From: Aristolochia californica
Lineage: Eukaryota > Streptophyta > Magnoliopsida > Piperales > Aristolochiaceae
NCBI GenBank assembly: GCA_029961685.1
Contig: JARWKL010000006.1
Coordinates: 4,836,001 to 4,900,000, forward strand
Reading direction: 5' to 3'
Length of the DNA: 64,000 nt
Made by a program: the position numbers and the translations under genes. Positions 10,424 to 22,086 of the stretch are shown here, piece by piece (within the stretch, counting starts at the first letter, position 1; each line of letters starts with the position of its first letter). Below the pieces are notes generated by a model. It was given only the letters and a program-made list of their open reading frames with translations, did no database searches and was not told where the DNA came from.

Positions 10424-11413
10424 ATGGATTTTACTATCTCGTCTCGCTTCTCGCTCGATACCCCTGTGGTTCTACCTTCATACCCAAGAATAACAGCTGC
10501 CAAAAGAAATTTAAGTAGTTCTTCCGGTTCCAGGTGCTCCGCCAAAGCTTCTCTTGCGACTAGTTTCGTTGTTCCATTTGTCGGGGGCAGCGATTTCTGC
10601 GGTCAGAAGATTCGTCCTTCTTCTCTCAATCCTGCAGTTTCCGCATCCCGCGGCAAAAGAGGCGTTGTCACTATGGTATTAGTCTGTCCTCTAGTCGCTA
10701 CTTTTGCTCTGGATATTTGATGTCTAGGTTTGAAGCTGTTTGTAATTCGACTCGTAGGTTTCTAATTTATGGGTTTTTTCTTGTATAACTTTTACAGTTG
10801 ATTCAGTTTATACAGAGTATTTCGTCTCAAGCCAATCAACATATGAAAAAATCAGTCGAACCGAAGTCTTTTATTTATTTATTTATTTTCAGTTTAGAAC
10901 AAGAGTTATGTGATATGGATGGGTCTAAGGGAATTACAATTTGTGTTCGTAACACCTGCGGGAGCTGGACCATGCAACAAACCGCATGATAGGAGATGGA
11001 TGCAGTGCAGAGTAAAGTAGTCTGCGCTGTCTTTGTTGTAGTGGTGAAGCCCTTTCCTTGTAGCTATGGCTCCATTATATGGGTGATGGTGGAAGAACCA
11101 CTATAAGTCCAGAAGTTCCAGAAATTATATATCATGCATCATGTATCACAGCTTCAAAGGAAAGATTAGGACTAGCAGCTCAATTGTAGAAACAGCTACA
11201 CAGTTGTAGCAAAATGCAAAAGGAAGGCTGCAGGGGAAGACTTATAGATAATAAATCTGACTTGATGGAAGTGGTTTTTGATTAAAAAATTGTTACTATC
11301 AAAACAAGTTCCATGTTCTGATTGTCTTACAGAACTTGAGACCCCTTTATTGACAGAAGGATTGAAACCTACATTTATGACAGGGTTGAGTAGTATATAA
11401 TGGAACTTATCAA

Positions 11414-11496
<83 letters not shown>

Positions 11497-14376
11497 GCTT
11501 TTAATTCTGTGGAATTCTTAATGTACTACCCCTCATTTTTGCATTATTGACATGTTCGTGATGGATATATAGATCCCCAGGGAACGTTTAGAACTCTAGA
11601 GAATATATTGGGTTACATCTGCTAGAACATATGTGCTAGGATATCCTCTCCAATCAAATGGAGACAGTGAATTGGTCCCATTCATATGAAGAAATGGGTC
11701 TCATTCATCCTCTCGATATAATTGGACAGGGAGTAGCCCCATTGTTAGTACAAGTACTAGGAAATCTGAACTCAGAATATAGTCTTCATTGTGAGAGGCA
11801 TGCTAAGAAAACCTCTGCTTTTACTTTTTTTCATCCTTACATATTCTACCAAATTTCAATAAAAAAGGTTAAGAGTTGACTGTTGTTAATAGCATAGCTG
11901 GACTGATAGACTGTTATAACAAATGAGACTCTTGCTTATAAATGGCATTCATTTGGTCCACACCAATATCTGCTCCCCCATGGTGGTGGAAGGGGACTTT
12001 GCCGTTGACATTAGCTGGTACTGCAGAGAGGCCGATCTATCTTGGAGATTTTTCCTTTATCTTATGTTATTCCTCCTGAGCCTACTCTGGAGATGCAGGC
12101 TGCTGCTGCTGTTTCGTCTCTTCTTGAGAAAGTTTGGGACCTAGCCAACTCTCTTACAACCACTTGGATTCATGTTCCAAGATCAGATGCAGTGGTAGAT
12201 AAGCTCTCAAAGGAGGGGACTGCTCTCATTGTTTTAGTTGTTCTTAGACATGCTGTTTAATTATTATATATTTTCTTTTCTCCTTTAGGTGCTGCCTTGT
12301 AAGACTAGCAGTTGCTTCCCATCTTTGTGGGAGGCTCCGCTTATTTTGCCATTCTTCTTTCCACTAATAAATATTTCTCTCATTATTCAAAAAAAGTGAC
12401 CGTTTTAGAAATATGCTTGAAATTTGGAACTAATATATCTTTGTCTTTTGTTTTTTGTGTGCTGTGTTTGGTTTATTATCCCAGTATAGTTTGTACATTT
12501 GTCATGGTTCATGTTATAAAATTAGCTCTTTCCATGGATTAGTTGATCTTGCCTTTTTCTCTAATGTTTTTCTGTACTTTGATCTCTGACAGGTGATTCC
12601 TTTTCTAAGAGGAACTGCATGGGAGCAGCCACCTCCAGATTTAGCATCATACTTGTACAAAAATAGAATTGTCTACTTAGGCATGACCCTAGTTCCATCT
12701 GTGACAGAGTTGATCCTTGCAGAATTCCTGTACCTTCAATATGAGGATGCTGAAAAGCCTATTTATCTTTACATAAATTCTACTGGCACTACTAAGGTAC
12801 TAATAGTTCATATGTTGCCTGCCTGATTCTTCTACCTGTAGTTTTGTGCTCTGTCCTAAAGATAGATAATGTCCATGTAAAGCTATATGTAGTTCTCTCT
12901 GTGGCCTTTTGAAGTGTTTCCTTTGGTTTTATGGTTTTTGCTTCTATAGTATTCTGTTTTCTCTTATTATAAGAATGATTTGCAGTCTATTCATTGCACA
13001 GTTTTTTTAAACAGCTGCTTAATATCTTCTAGTTTTGGTTTATAAATATTTATTTTTCTTTCAGGGTGGTGAAAAATATGGTTATGAGACAGAAGCCTTT
13101 GCAATCTATGATGTTATGAGGTCATTACCACTTACATTTCTCAGTGATCCTTGCGTGTTCAAGGATATATGCTTTACCATATACTTCTTCTTTCTAGTGG
13201 TTGGAATATTTTCATGTCTTACTATAATTGTAAAAGTTTAATTTGAGCATTGTTAGTTTAAATTTTATTTGAGATTTCAATTGCATATCTGGAAACTGGT
13301 AATTAACAATGCTGCTGAAATGAAACTGAAATATTTTTTTGCCATTCTTATCAAGTTAAAACCTCAAAGGGCCTCATGAAGTTAATGACTTAAATTAAGG
13401 TGCTATTCACAAGATTCTAATTATGGGATATTCCTTCACATGCCTTGGTTACTTTACTTTGAAGTGTTTGAGTATAGCTAAATAAGGCAAATTAGCATGT
13501 GTGAAAACCATCCATTGTTATGCTTTAGTGGACATTTTAGTACTTCTTTGATTAAACCCAAACTGTTGTAGCAAAAAAGTAATTTAGTTTACCTTTCTTG
13601 TGAGACAGGTATGTAAAACCTCCAATCTTCACACTTTGTGTTGGTAATGCCTGGGGAGAAGCAGCCTTGCTACTGGCTGCTGGTGCTAGAGGAAATCGTG
13701 CTGCTTTACCTTCATCATCTATCATGATTAAGCAGGTTTATGTTATTCTCTGTTAAGAAATTCTACCCAATTACCTTGAAGTCTTGCCAATCTTTTGCTA
13801 ATCATTTCTTTGGCCCCAAATCATAGCCAATTGCCAGATTTCAAGGTCAAGCAACAGATATTGACCTTGCCAGGAAAGAAGTGAAAAATGTGAAGGCAGA
13901 ACTGGTGAGAATGGCTTTGTTATAAATCTCTTTAGCATAAAGTATATGTTGGAGCTAATGGAACACACAAGTGTTGCTATATACATTGTGGACTTGATTT
14001 TTCAAAATGAGACACCAAACACCTCATCTTCTGTTGGTGTCATTTTGACTTCAGATGATTTTTTTTTTTTTTTTTCTGATTAGGTTAACTCTTTTTGCCA
14101 CATGTTTTTTAGGTTAAATTGTATGCAAGACATATAGGAAAAACTCCAGAGCAGATTGAGGAGGATATCAGACGGCCAAAATACTTCAGCCCCAGTGAAG
14201 CGGCGGAATATGGTATCATAGATAAGGTGACTGAAACAATTAAATCTAACATTTTGTTGTTTTGTGTTTGCAAAATCATGACTTAGCCATTTTTTTTTTT
14301 GCAGGTGTTATACAATGAAAGAGGCAGGGAGGACCGTGGCGTTGTTTCTGACCTGAAAAAAGCACAGCTTATTTAG
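10424..14376 (+). CDS. CLPR4: ClpR4, inactive subunit of the plastid Clp protease
   Basis: Seven exons join in frame to 300 aa: 10424-10675, 12593-12796, 13065-13120, 13609-13735, 13827-13904, 14113-14226 and 14305-14376. All introns are GT-AG. Residues 1 to about 80 are Ser-rich and basic, as expected for a chloroplast transit peptide, and end in KRGVVTM. The ClpP fold follows (PPPDLASYLYKNRIVYLG, PIYLYINSTGTTK). The active-site Ser is replaced by Gly187 (VGNAWGEAALL) and the active-site His by Lys212 (IMIKQP). This is the ClpR signature. The C-terminus GVVSDLKKAQLI and the overall length match ClpR4 of other plants (about 305 aa). ClpR subunits join ClpP in the stromal core complex and are needed for assembly rather than catalysis. 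Arg171, split across exons 3 and 4, stands where Gly is common. Intron 1 (1.9 kb) holds a TA microsatellite and a LINE fragment. Confidence 0.95.
11414..11493. repeat. (TA)n microsatellite in CLPR4 intron 1
   Basis: About 80 bp of uninterrupted TA dinucleotide. It is likely to vary in length between individuals and to be prone to assembly error. Confidence 0.95.
11960..12396 (+). mobile_element. LINE 3' fragment in CLPR4 intron 1
   Basis: It encodes pieces of the C-terminal RNase H domain typical of plant LINEs: VEGDFAVDISW near 11980, then WIHVPRSDAVVDKLSKEG at about 12168-12219 in a shifted frame. A short A-rich tail ends at 12396. It is strongly 5'-truncated and lies in the same strand as CLPR4. 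The target duplication was not identified. The ORFs here are not host genes. Confidence 0.65.
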
Positions 14377-14707
14377 GTCTCACAGCTTGCTTCCAATTGT
14401 TGTTTCAAGGGGTTGGTAATGGTCCATTTGGTGCATTCTATGCCATTACTAATGTCAATATAGAAGATAATTAGTCCGCTGTTACATGTAAGCTTGAAGA
14501 AGTTTTTCTAATTGTATACTACGTATAGATAACAATCGATTCAGTCTATTTTTTCTCGTTACAATAATGTTTTATTTAAAACATGAAACTCTCTGCATGA
14601 TCATCTAATATAACTACTATTACACTGGAGTAATACTATTACCCACGCAGTCCCGGAAAGATGAAGCAGAAATGGGTGAACCCAGGAATACACCGCCACA
14701 TTAGGTG
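14377..14707 (+). other. CLPR4 3' flank
   Basis: This presumably contains the 3' UTR and polyadenylation region. AATAATG and AATAGA-like hexamers are present but I cannot choose a cleavage site. No other feature is seen. Confidence 0.3.
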
Positions 14708-15595
14708 GATGAACATAGGGGTGGCATCGAGCCGAGCCGAGCCGAACCCGAACCTACCTATGTTTGAGTTGAGTTTGATTTAAATATTTTGAACTGAGTT
14801 TCGAGCCGAGCCTCGTCTCGAGCCTAAAATTGTTATCGAGTTTGAGCCCAAAAATTTTAAATGAGTTCGAGCCAAACTTCGAGCCGAACTGGAGCTTCAA
14901 CATATATTTAAAATTTTTTAAAAAATATATATCATATAAATTGTATATAAAATTATATATACATTTTACATAAAATTAGGCATGACATCTATATAAAATT
15001 AAGCATAATCTATATATATAATACAAGTATAAGATTGGGCATAACTTTTTCTTAAAATTGAGTATAATCTATGTACATAATACCTGTATAAAATTCGGCA
15101 TGACCTCTACTTAAAATTAGGCATAATTAATATACATGATACCTATATAAACATTCCATAAACACTCCATAAAATAGTCTAAACACTTCATACACTGCAT
15201 AACATTATAAATAAGCTCTATACAATAATCAAACACAACAAAATTAAATGAAATATCACTATCAATTTACAATCACCCAAATAAAAACTATAAATCCATT
15301 ATAAAATTACAAACTATAGTTGTTTCTCTTAATGCTAGAAAATAATATGCGTCCCTGCATGACCAAAATCTCCACCTATGACAAAAACAAAAAAATAAAA
15401 TTAGTTATTGTCAGATAAAAAAAATACTCTTCCACTACTAGTTACTTAATGTCGTTAAAAATATTAAAATTACCAAGATGAGAGAAACATGAAAAATCAT
15501 GTAGCTGGTAGCATTATGTCTGTACTCTTCTTCTCAGGATGTAATCATAAAACAAAATTTTAATAAATAAAACTAAAAAATTTCATAATAAATAA

Positions 15596-17789
15596 TTAAT
15601 CAAAGAAATTCACCTTTTGATTTTTCTTTACACCGTGAAGAACCCGAACCCAATCACTGCCACAAATCAAAGCTTGAACTGTATTTGGTGCCAAGGAAGA
15701 ACGATATGAGTCTATTACTCTACCACCAACACTAAATGTAGACTCTGAAGCTACTGTGGATAGGGGAATTACAAGGATGTCTGCTACCATATTAGATAAT
15801 ACCCGAAATTTCATATGATTCATTTTCCACCATTCTAAAACATCAAAATCATATTGTGAAGTTTCCTCACAACTATATACACCTTCTTCAAGATAAATTT
15901 CCAATTCTGACCTTGGTGAATTAACTATATCCTTTTGTTTCATATAACTCATTAACTTTGACCAACCTGAACTTGATGAAGGCCTACGACTTGTGGAAAC
16001 ACCCATAGAGCTAGTACTTGAAACAATCTCTTCATTTCTAATATCCCATTATAAAAGGATACATATTCATCGTAGATCTCATATAAGGTGCGTCGAACTA
16101 AATTTATATTCATTGTAGCTTCCTCCTTAGAATATATCACTCGAAAACACATTCTGATCAACTTTAATTTGACCCTTAGATCCAAAACTGAAGCAACAAC
16201 CATCAATAAATTGCATTCATCCCAGTACTTCTCAAATTTCTCTTTCATTCTACTAACCATTGTCCTAATGAAAATATTTTCATTCGTAGAATGAAAATTC
16301 AGAGTTTATTTTACCCTATATACCTCACTAAGGTACAGATTAGAAGTAAGGTAGTCACTCCCAGAAATTATATTAGCAACTGCATTAAAAACTTCTAGGA
16401 CTTCTAGGATCTCACACACCATGTTAACCTTTTCCCATTCATCAAAACTTGGCAAACAATCATAAGTTGGTTCTCTAACTTTAAATCTAGAAAATGCATT
16501 TTTGAATTTTAATGCAGAAGATAACATGTCATAAGTGGAGTTCCAACGAGTTAGACAATCAATAACCAACCTCTTTTCACCAAGTTCTAATTGTTGTACA
16601 ATTTCAGAAAAAGTGCGAAGTCTAGCCTTAGACAGATTTATGAATTTGACACTTTCACGCACATTATTAATGATATCCTTAATCTGAACAAGACCATCTT
16701 GGACTAATAAGTTCAAAATATGAGCACAACAACGCACATGAAACAACTTTCCACCACACACCAAATTTTTTTTCCTTGAAAAATCTTGTTTCAAAACTTT
16801 GATACAAACATCATTATATGCAGCATTATCAACTAAAATACTAAAAACTTTATTTTCGATCTCCCACTCTTTCAAACACTTGTAAATAGCATCTGCTATA
16901 TCAACGCCACGAGGAGGAGGAGGAACATGCACAAAAGTCAAGACTCGTTTTTGTAGCTTCCAATTACTGTCAATAAAATGCCCAGTAATAACCATGTATT
17001 CAATCTTTTGATTTTGGGATTTTCAAAGATCCGTGGTAAGACTAATTTTGTTAATCTCTTTTAACAAAATTTTCAATTTCTTTTTTTTTGCCTCATACAC
17101 CTCTATACATTCCTTCTTAATGGTCTTACGAGATATTTTCTCATAATTCGTATTTGCCATATTCATTACAAATTTAAATCCCTCCTCTTCTACTATCATG
17201 AATGAATGCTCATGCGTAAGAATCCAATGAGCAATGAGTACTCTCATTTTAGCTTGATCATATTTTCCTCCAAAATCCATAAAAGGAAGTCCAGATGGAC
17301 TACGTATTAATCACTATTCGATTGATTGGTCCGAGGTTGTCGACAAACAAGATTTGTCTAAGTCACTTCATTTCTTTTTGTCCAAGTCACTTCTCTTTTT
17401 GTCTGATCAACATTAGACCCCGCTCCCATTGGTTGAAAGTTTAAGGTTTTTTGTTTTCTCATTGCCACTTTTCTACTGGTGCAACGTTTCAAATATCGAC
17501 TCATATGTGTGGTCACTCCACTACTAATAACACTCAAATTGATTTTACAATGAACACACTGAACCTTTTTTTTACCATTAAGTGATACTTCTTTGAATTC
17601 CAACCACACATGAGACTTTTTTTGTCTTTTTGAAGTATGGGTAGAGTCACCTTTATCCTCATTTATGGTAATTTCATCTGGGTCCACTTCTATGACAGAG
17701 GGTAGTGACTCTGGTGGAGTTGAGTCACTATTTATAGTCACACAATAACTAGTTTTAATTATTGATGTCAATTGAGGAGGTGTTGACAT
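15596..17789 (-). pseudogene. hAT transposase (RICESLEEPER-like), broken
   Basis: Read on the minus strand, the order is as follows. A BED zinc finger lies at about 17430-17620 (HVWLEFKE, VQCVHCKINL, THMSRYLKRC). An N-terminal domain is at 17023-17280 (HWILTHEHSF). The catalytic RNase H-like region is at 16306-16995 (LVDNAAYND, HVRCCAHILNLLVQDG, TRWNSTYDML). The hAT C-terminal dimerisation domain is at about 15620-15900 (VLEWWKMN, VASESTFSVGGRVID). A TGA near 17024 interrupts TTDL-KSQNQKIEY, a TAA lies near 16304, and frame changes occur near 17300 and 15990. The protein is not intact. It resembles domesticated plant hAT proteins, but the breaks and preserved transposon ends argue for an ordinary dead transposase. 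Confidence 0.85.
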
Positions 17790-18151
17790 TCTTACTTCTA
17801 CAAAAAAAAAAAATTACAAATTAAAAACATAGAGAAAAAAAAGCTATCCAAACAATAAAGATCCTACACATAATTTAAGATATTTGTCTATTCTTAGAGG
17901 AAGGTACGTGACGTTGTGACAATCGGGAACGACCCTTGTCTTTCAATGCAGCGGGGTCTCTTTGAGCCTGTAGCCCTGCACCCAATAGTTTCCAGTCCAA
18001 TATACCGATTTTTTTTATATATAAATTTAAAAACTTCGAAGAGAAGGAAATAAGCATACCAACATTCTCTTCTAATATTCTGATGAAATTCAACCTCAAT
18101 ACCAAGAAACTATTGATAAAAATGAAAAAAAAAAATTCAAACCTTATAGAA

Positions 18152-18366
18152 ACAGAAAGTGTGTTTGTCGTTCAGGGATATCTCCAAAAGCCTTTCCAAG
18201 AATGAAGGAGCACTGCTAAAATGAAACGAGAGTTAGAAATTTTGTAGGGTAAGGTCGGCGATGAAAAAAAAATAGAACATTAAATAAAAATCTTACCTCC
18301 CGTTGGACCGTCGCTTTCGTCTCATCAGCGAGGAAGAACTTTGGATGAAGAAATTGAAGAGGAAGG
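18152..18366. repeat. Internal direct repeat of the hAT element, copy 1
   Basis: It matches 19636-19844 over about 210 bp, sharing ATATCTCCAAAA, GAATGAAGGA, AAATCTTACCTCCCGT and GAGGAAGAACTT. It lies upstream of the transposase on its strand. Confidence 0.85.
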
Positions 18367-19430
18367 ATAAAAATCGATTGCAAAAAAGAGAGATAATTTA
18401 CATCCATCTCTATCTAACGTATCAATTCAACGAAATATTGGGTCTAAAAATAAAAATTTTGTACTGTATTCTGAAATGTTCTGATCTAATATGTATGATG
18501 AATACATGTTTACTAAACTTGTTACTAGTCTAACATAACATAATTGGGTTGAGTTCCATATGTATAAAAAAAAGTTTTGTTTTGTTGAACAACAATTTAA
18601 TTATTATGGTTGTTTTATGGACCACAATATTATATTTAGGAAGAGGAAGAGTTCCATAGGAATAAGAAAAAGACACATGAAGAAAGAACAAGCTCTGATT
18701 ACACCAGATAGGGTTTTTTTTTTACAATTTTGCGATTAGAACATGATTTTTGTTTACACAATTGATTCAAAGAGCATGTTATCGCAATTTTAATTCTCTC
18801 AAGTTATTGAAAAAAAACAAAAATAGAACCAAGTCACAATAGAAGCTGCAGAAAAAAGGTAAAGACTAATCATTGCATTTTGAATAAAAAAAGTCCACTA
18901 CCAGATAAAATATAATTAATATGGACACAATCTATATGAACAGAGATCAATATAAGTAGTGAACTAGCAAAAGTAGATGTGGATTGTACATTGAAAATGT
19001 TGATAATCCACATATTGTGACTAGAAGAAGGGCTTTGAGACTTTGTCCACAGGAAAATCGTATAGGATACCAAATGTAGGACAACATATGAATGGCGACT
19101 GTACATAATGCAATGCCGAGCAAAGGATGAATGATCCTTTTCAGCTTAAACAGATTCTTAAGAGAGAATAGAAGTTTTATGCATTTAAAACCAATACCGC
19201 TGATAGCAATATAGATGGAAATTGGAAGGTCAAAGTTTAGGCCTGTGGGTAATAAGATAATAATCAACTACATGGTCTACTACATTCTCTTCGTGCTTAA
19301 AAAAAACCACATGATAGAAAACGATGCAAGATAAACTTATTGATTGAGGAAAAAAGGTAAAAAAATGATTAAAATAATGTATTTAACTTTATCTGGAACA
19401 TATACAACCAAAGGCAAACTAGACTTACAG

Positions 19431-19640
19431 AAAATAAAAACGAAAAAAAAATCAACACTGAAATCACAGAGGAAAAAAACGTACAAAAGATAAAAATGAA
19501 AAAAAAATCAACACCGAAATTACAGAGGAAGAAAACGTACAAAAGATAAAAATTAAAAACAAAAATCAACTCCAAAATTGTAGAGGAAGAAAACATATAG
19601 AAGATAAAAAATAAAAAAAAAAAAATCAACACTTACAGAA
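19431..19640. repeat. A-rich tandem repeat, about 56-60 bp unit, four copies
   Basis: Units share ATCAACAC, CAGAGGAAGAAAACGTACA and GATAAAAA. ATCAAC recurs at 19451, 19507, 19565 and 19625. It is inside the hAT element just before internal repeat copy 2. The Phe-rich open frame read on the minus strand is a product of these repeats. Confidence 0.85.
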
Positions 19641-19844
19641 ATAGAGTGTTCGTCGTTCGGAAATATCTCCAAAACCTTTCAAAGAATGAAGGATCACTGC
19701 TGAAACGAAGCGAGATTTAGAGATTTTGTAGGGTTAGGTCGGCCAAAAAAAAATAAACATTAAATAAAAATCTTACCTCCCGTCGGACCGTGGCTTTCGT
19801 TCATCGGTGAGGAAGAACTTCAGATGAAGAAATCGAAGAGGAAG
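19636..19844. repeat. Internal direct repeat of the hAT element, copy 2
   Basis: Second copy of the 18152-18366 segment, about 1.48 kb away. The pair may be a duplicated promoter and leader of the transposase gene, or the trace of an internal rearrangement. Confidence 0.85.
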
Positions 19845-20429
19845 AAATCACAGAGGAAGACGAAAAAATCGAAGTCTTTGACAGAGATTGAGGACTCAAA
19901 GAGGGAGAGGGAGAACAAGGGATTTGAAAACCAAAATCCCCTATTTCCCATGAATACCCGCCATCGGACAATGATTTTTGCGAGAAAATCATGCTGAAAC
20001 GGCATGAAAATGGCAGAGAAGTATGAGTTCCAGACAAGTAGGACAGAAGGGAAGAGACGGGACTCTTTGTCCCGAAAAGTTTTTTAGAACTCCCCCGATT
20101 CCCGAATCGCCGCTCGTTAAAACGAGCCGAACCTGGCTCTACTTGGGATTGGCTCGTTAATAACCTATTTCTGAACTCGAGCTCGATATAAAAATAATTG
20201 AACCGAGCCCAACTCAAGCGGCTCGCGAACCGGCTGGGTTCGAAGCCACCCCTTGATGGACAACACCCACAAGCCGGTTATCGATCGCCATCCATCTTCC
20301 GCCGCTGATCTCTCGAGTCTGTGGTCTAAGTCGCCAGATACAGACACCATCTAACCTTCTGGCTTCCACTCACTCACTACGACGTGAAATCCGGATGTCT
20401 CCCGTCGAAACCTGTCCGGAGTCGGGACG

Positions 20430-20546
20430 ATGGCCGACCGACACGATCTGCCCTCCAAGCGCCAGCACCTGGTTAATTCGACACCTGTAGGTGGCGAGAA
20501 AGCTCGGAAGTCAGAGACGGTTAGAACATATCGTCTCATTGATTAA
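20430..20546 (+). CDS. Short ORF between the hAT end and tRNA-Trp, unknown
   Basis: A 38-codon frame starts at GACGATGGCC, a reasonable plant start context, with product MADRHDLPSKRQHLVNSTPV followed by a Lys/Arg-rich tail. It lies in a GC-richer patch (20264-20520) that does not look like transposon sequence. It could be the first exon of a host gene separated from the rest, or chance. I recognise no family and see no following exon. Confidence 0.25.
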   Translation: MADRHDLPSKRQHLVNSTPVGGEKARKSETVRTYRLID

Positions 20547-20580
20547 TGCTAATATATTTATTTTGCATTTAAGTAGACGT

Positions 20581-20652
20581 GGATCCGTGGCGCAATGGTA
20601 GCGCGTCTGACTCCAGATCAGAAGGTTGCGTGTTCGATTCACGTCGGGTTCA
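20581..20652 (+). tRNA. tRNA-Trp (CCA anticodon)
   Basis: The 72-nt sequence folds as a standard cloverleaf. The acceptor GGATCCG pairs with CGGGTTC including G-U pairs. The D arm has TGGCGCAATGGTAGCGC, the anticodon loop is CTCCAGA with anticodon CCA, and the T arm is TGCGTGTTCGATTCACG. Box A and box B are intact, and no intron is present. A run of seven T at 20663-20669 supplies the Pol III terminator. It is the usual plant nuclear tRNA-Trp sequence. Confidence 0.97.
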
Positions 20653-21383
20653 AATTCCATTATTTTTTTCTCGTCACAGTATCTGAAAAATTAGATCTAT
20701 TTCCATTTTGCCAAACCACAGCAAAAAGTCCAGTTGCTTCAGAAACTCAACCGGTTCCCCATTTCAATAAAGGGAAGAGACGAGCAGCTTGCACCTTGCT
20801 GCTTGGGCTTCTTCTTCTCTTTCCTCTCATCGTCTTCCCGTGCCGTGACTGATTTCTGTGTTGGTATGCTCACAGCTTCTTGTTATAATAAGTATTTTCA
20901 GCATTAGATCCAATATTGCTCAGAGTGAGTTGCTTCAGTGCCTCCATTCTTCAATGGCGATCTCTTGCCAGCAATAAGGCCCTGAAATTTCTCTTTTCTA
21001 TGTAACGAAAACATGAAGCACACTACGTTGGTAATCTTCAGCGGAACGAAGAGAGAAGCACCGATACTGATTGTCTTCTTGTCACTTCCGAGAGGCAAGA
21101 ACAAAAGCTGGCCAAACTGTCGAATGGCAAGAACACCAAGCGCCAGAATGCTTGAAACATGAAGAAAGATTCCAAGCTCGGGTACTGCGAAAGCATCCCC
21201 ATTGGAGTCGCTTGTGGCTGCTCAAGGGATTTGAGATGGGCGCATCACGCTTCTGCTAGGCTCGCTGAAGTTCATCTTTGAAGAGGAGTCAAGGCTGCGT
21301 TTATGTCATCTTTAGCCTGACGGTTCCAAAGAGGAAATTGCCAATCTAGAAGCGGGTGGTCAGCCGTCGACGGACAAGGGCTG
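20653..21383. other. Unassigned low-copy-looking sequence
   Basis: After the Pol III terminator there is moderately GC-rich sequence with several short open frames on both strands. None shows a domain I recognise. It may hold remnants of the gene to which the LRR fragment at 21384 belonged. Confidence 0.3.
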
Positions 21384-21578
21384 GTGAGAGGCAATGTATA
21401 TGTCGCCGGAATTGGAAGCATGAGTAAGCTAGAAATTTTGTGGCTTCCATTTTCCAACGTCATTGGAGAAATTCCCCTCTCCATTGGAAATCTAATTGCA
21501 CTGAAACCCCTTGATCTTACTGATAATTGTTTTCCTGTAATGATTCCCGCAACAATGGGGACTTTTTGTAGCATTTAG
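21384..21578 (+). pseudogene. Leucine-rich repeat protein fragment
   Basis: The frame reads SKLEILWLPFSNVIGEIPLS, IGNLIALKPLDLTDN, then IPATMG. This fits two plant extracellular LRR units (LxxLxLxxNxxxGxIPxxIGNL). About 60 residues survive. No signal peptide, transmembrane segment or kinase is found nearby, so it is a piece of an LRR receptor-like protein or kinase gene. Confidence 0.6.
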
Positions 21579-21880
21579 CGTATTCAGCAATACAGGAATA
21601 GGCTTTTGGGGTGAGTTGTTAGAGATTATTGGGAATCAAATGTCTCTGGACTGGTTCAGTGTTACCCTTAGAGGGACACTGCCTGAGAGAGTTAGGGACC
21701 TTGAGGACGAGAAAAAAATTTCTCAATTTATGGCCGACTTGAGAAGATTTTTCTGCTCAAACAAAAGGAGACAGAATTGAGGGATTTCAGTGGCGTCTTG
21801 TTAGACTATGCTGCCGCTATCAGATACAAAATAGTGAGGTGTTGTAGAGAGAGAGAGCGCTCTGAATTTGAAGGAAAATA

Positions 21881-22086
21881 TGATATGTGCCACGTCACAT
21901 GTACCATACTACGAAGACCAGTTATTTAGTTATCGTACAAAGGTGTTCAATATTTAGTTATTTGTTAGTGGATATTGATCAACAGCAGTTGTATTTTCGT
22001 TCCTTAGCTATATAAAGTCTGAATGATTTCAATAAAGATGATAGATTTGATTCTGAAACAGTTTTTTCTTACCTAGATTAGTATCA
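21881..22086 (+). repeat. 5' LTR of the gypsy derivative
   Basis: It matches 23992-24230 but lacks a stretch of about 30 bp near its end (ACCTAGATTAGTATCA against the longer right copy). TAGTATCAGAGC at 22079-22090 overlaps the end and resembles the tRNA-Met site. The exact LTR and primer-site junction is uncertain. Confidence 0.75.

Larger units (their letters stand above)
14716..20254 (-). mobile_element. hAT-family DNA transposon, decayed autonomous copy
   Basis: The left end, TAGGGGTGGCATCGAGCC, and the right end, GCCACCCCTT, form hAT-type terminal inverted repeats. They are flanked by GATGAACA (14708-14715) and GATGGACA (20255-20262), an 8-bp target duplication with one mismatch. Both ends are rich in GAGCC/GGCTC subterminal motifs. 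The transposase is on the minus strand in the middle. The 5.5-kb size and coding content mark it as the decayed autonomous type. 42790-44277 is a shorter relative. Confidence 0.9.

Noticed and set aside
12042..12260. A 72-codon frame in CLPR4 intron 1
   Set aside because: It encodes the degraded RNase H end of a LINE and is followed by an A-tail. It is not a host gene or alternative exon.
15596..17789. Domesticated hAT gene (RICESLEEPER or DAYSLEEPER type)
   Set aside because: Stops and frameshifts break the frame, and the terminal repeats and target duplication are preserved. It is therefore an ordinary dead transposon.
19369..19632. Phe/Leu-rich minus-strand frame that resembles membrane segments
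   Set aside because: It is the translation of an A-rich tandem repeat inside the hAT element.
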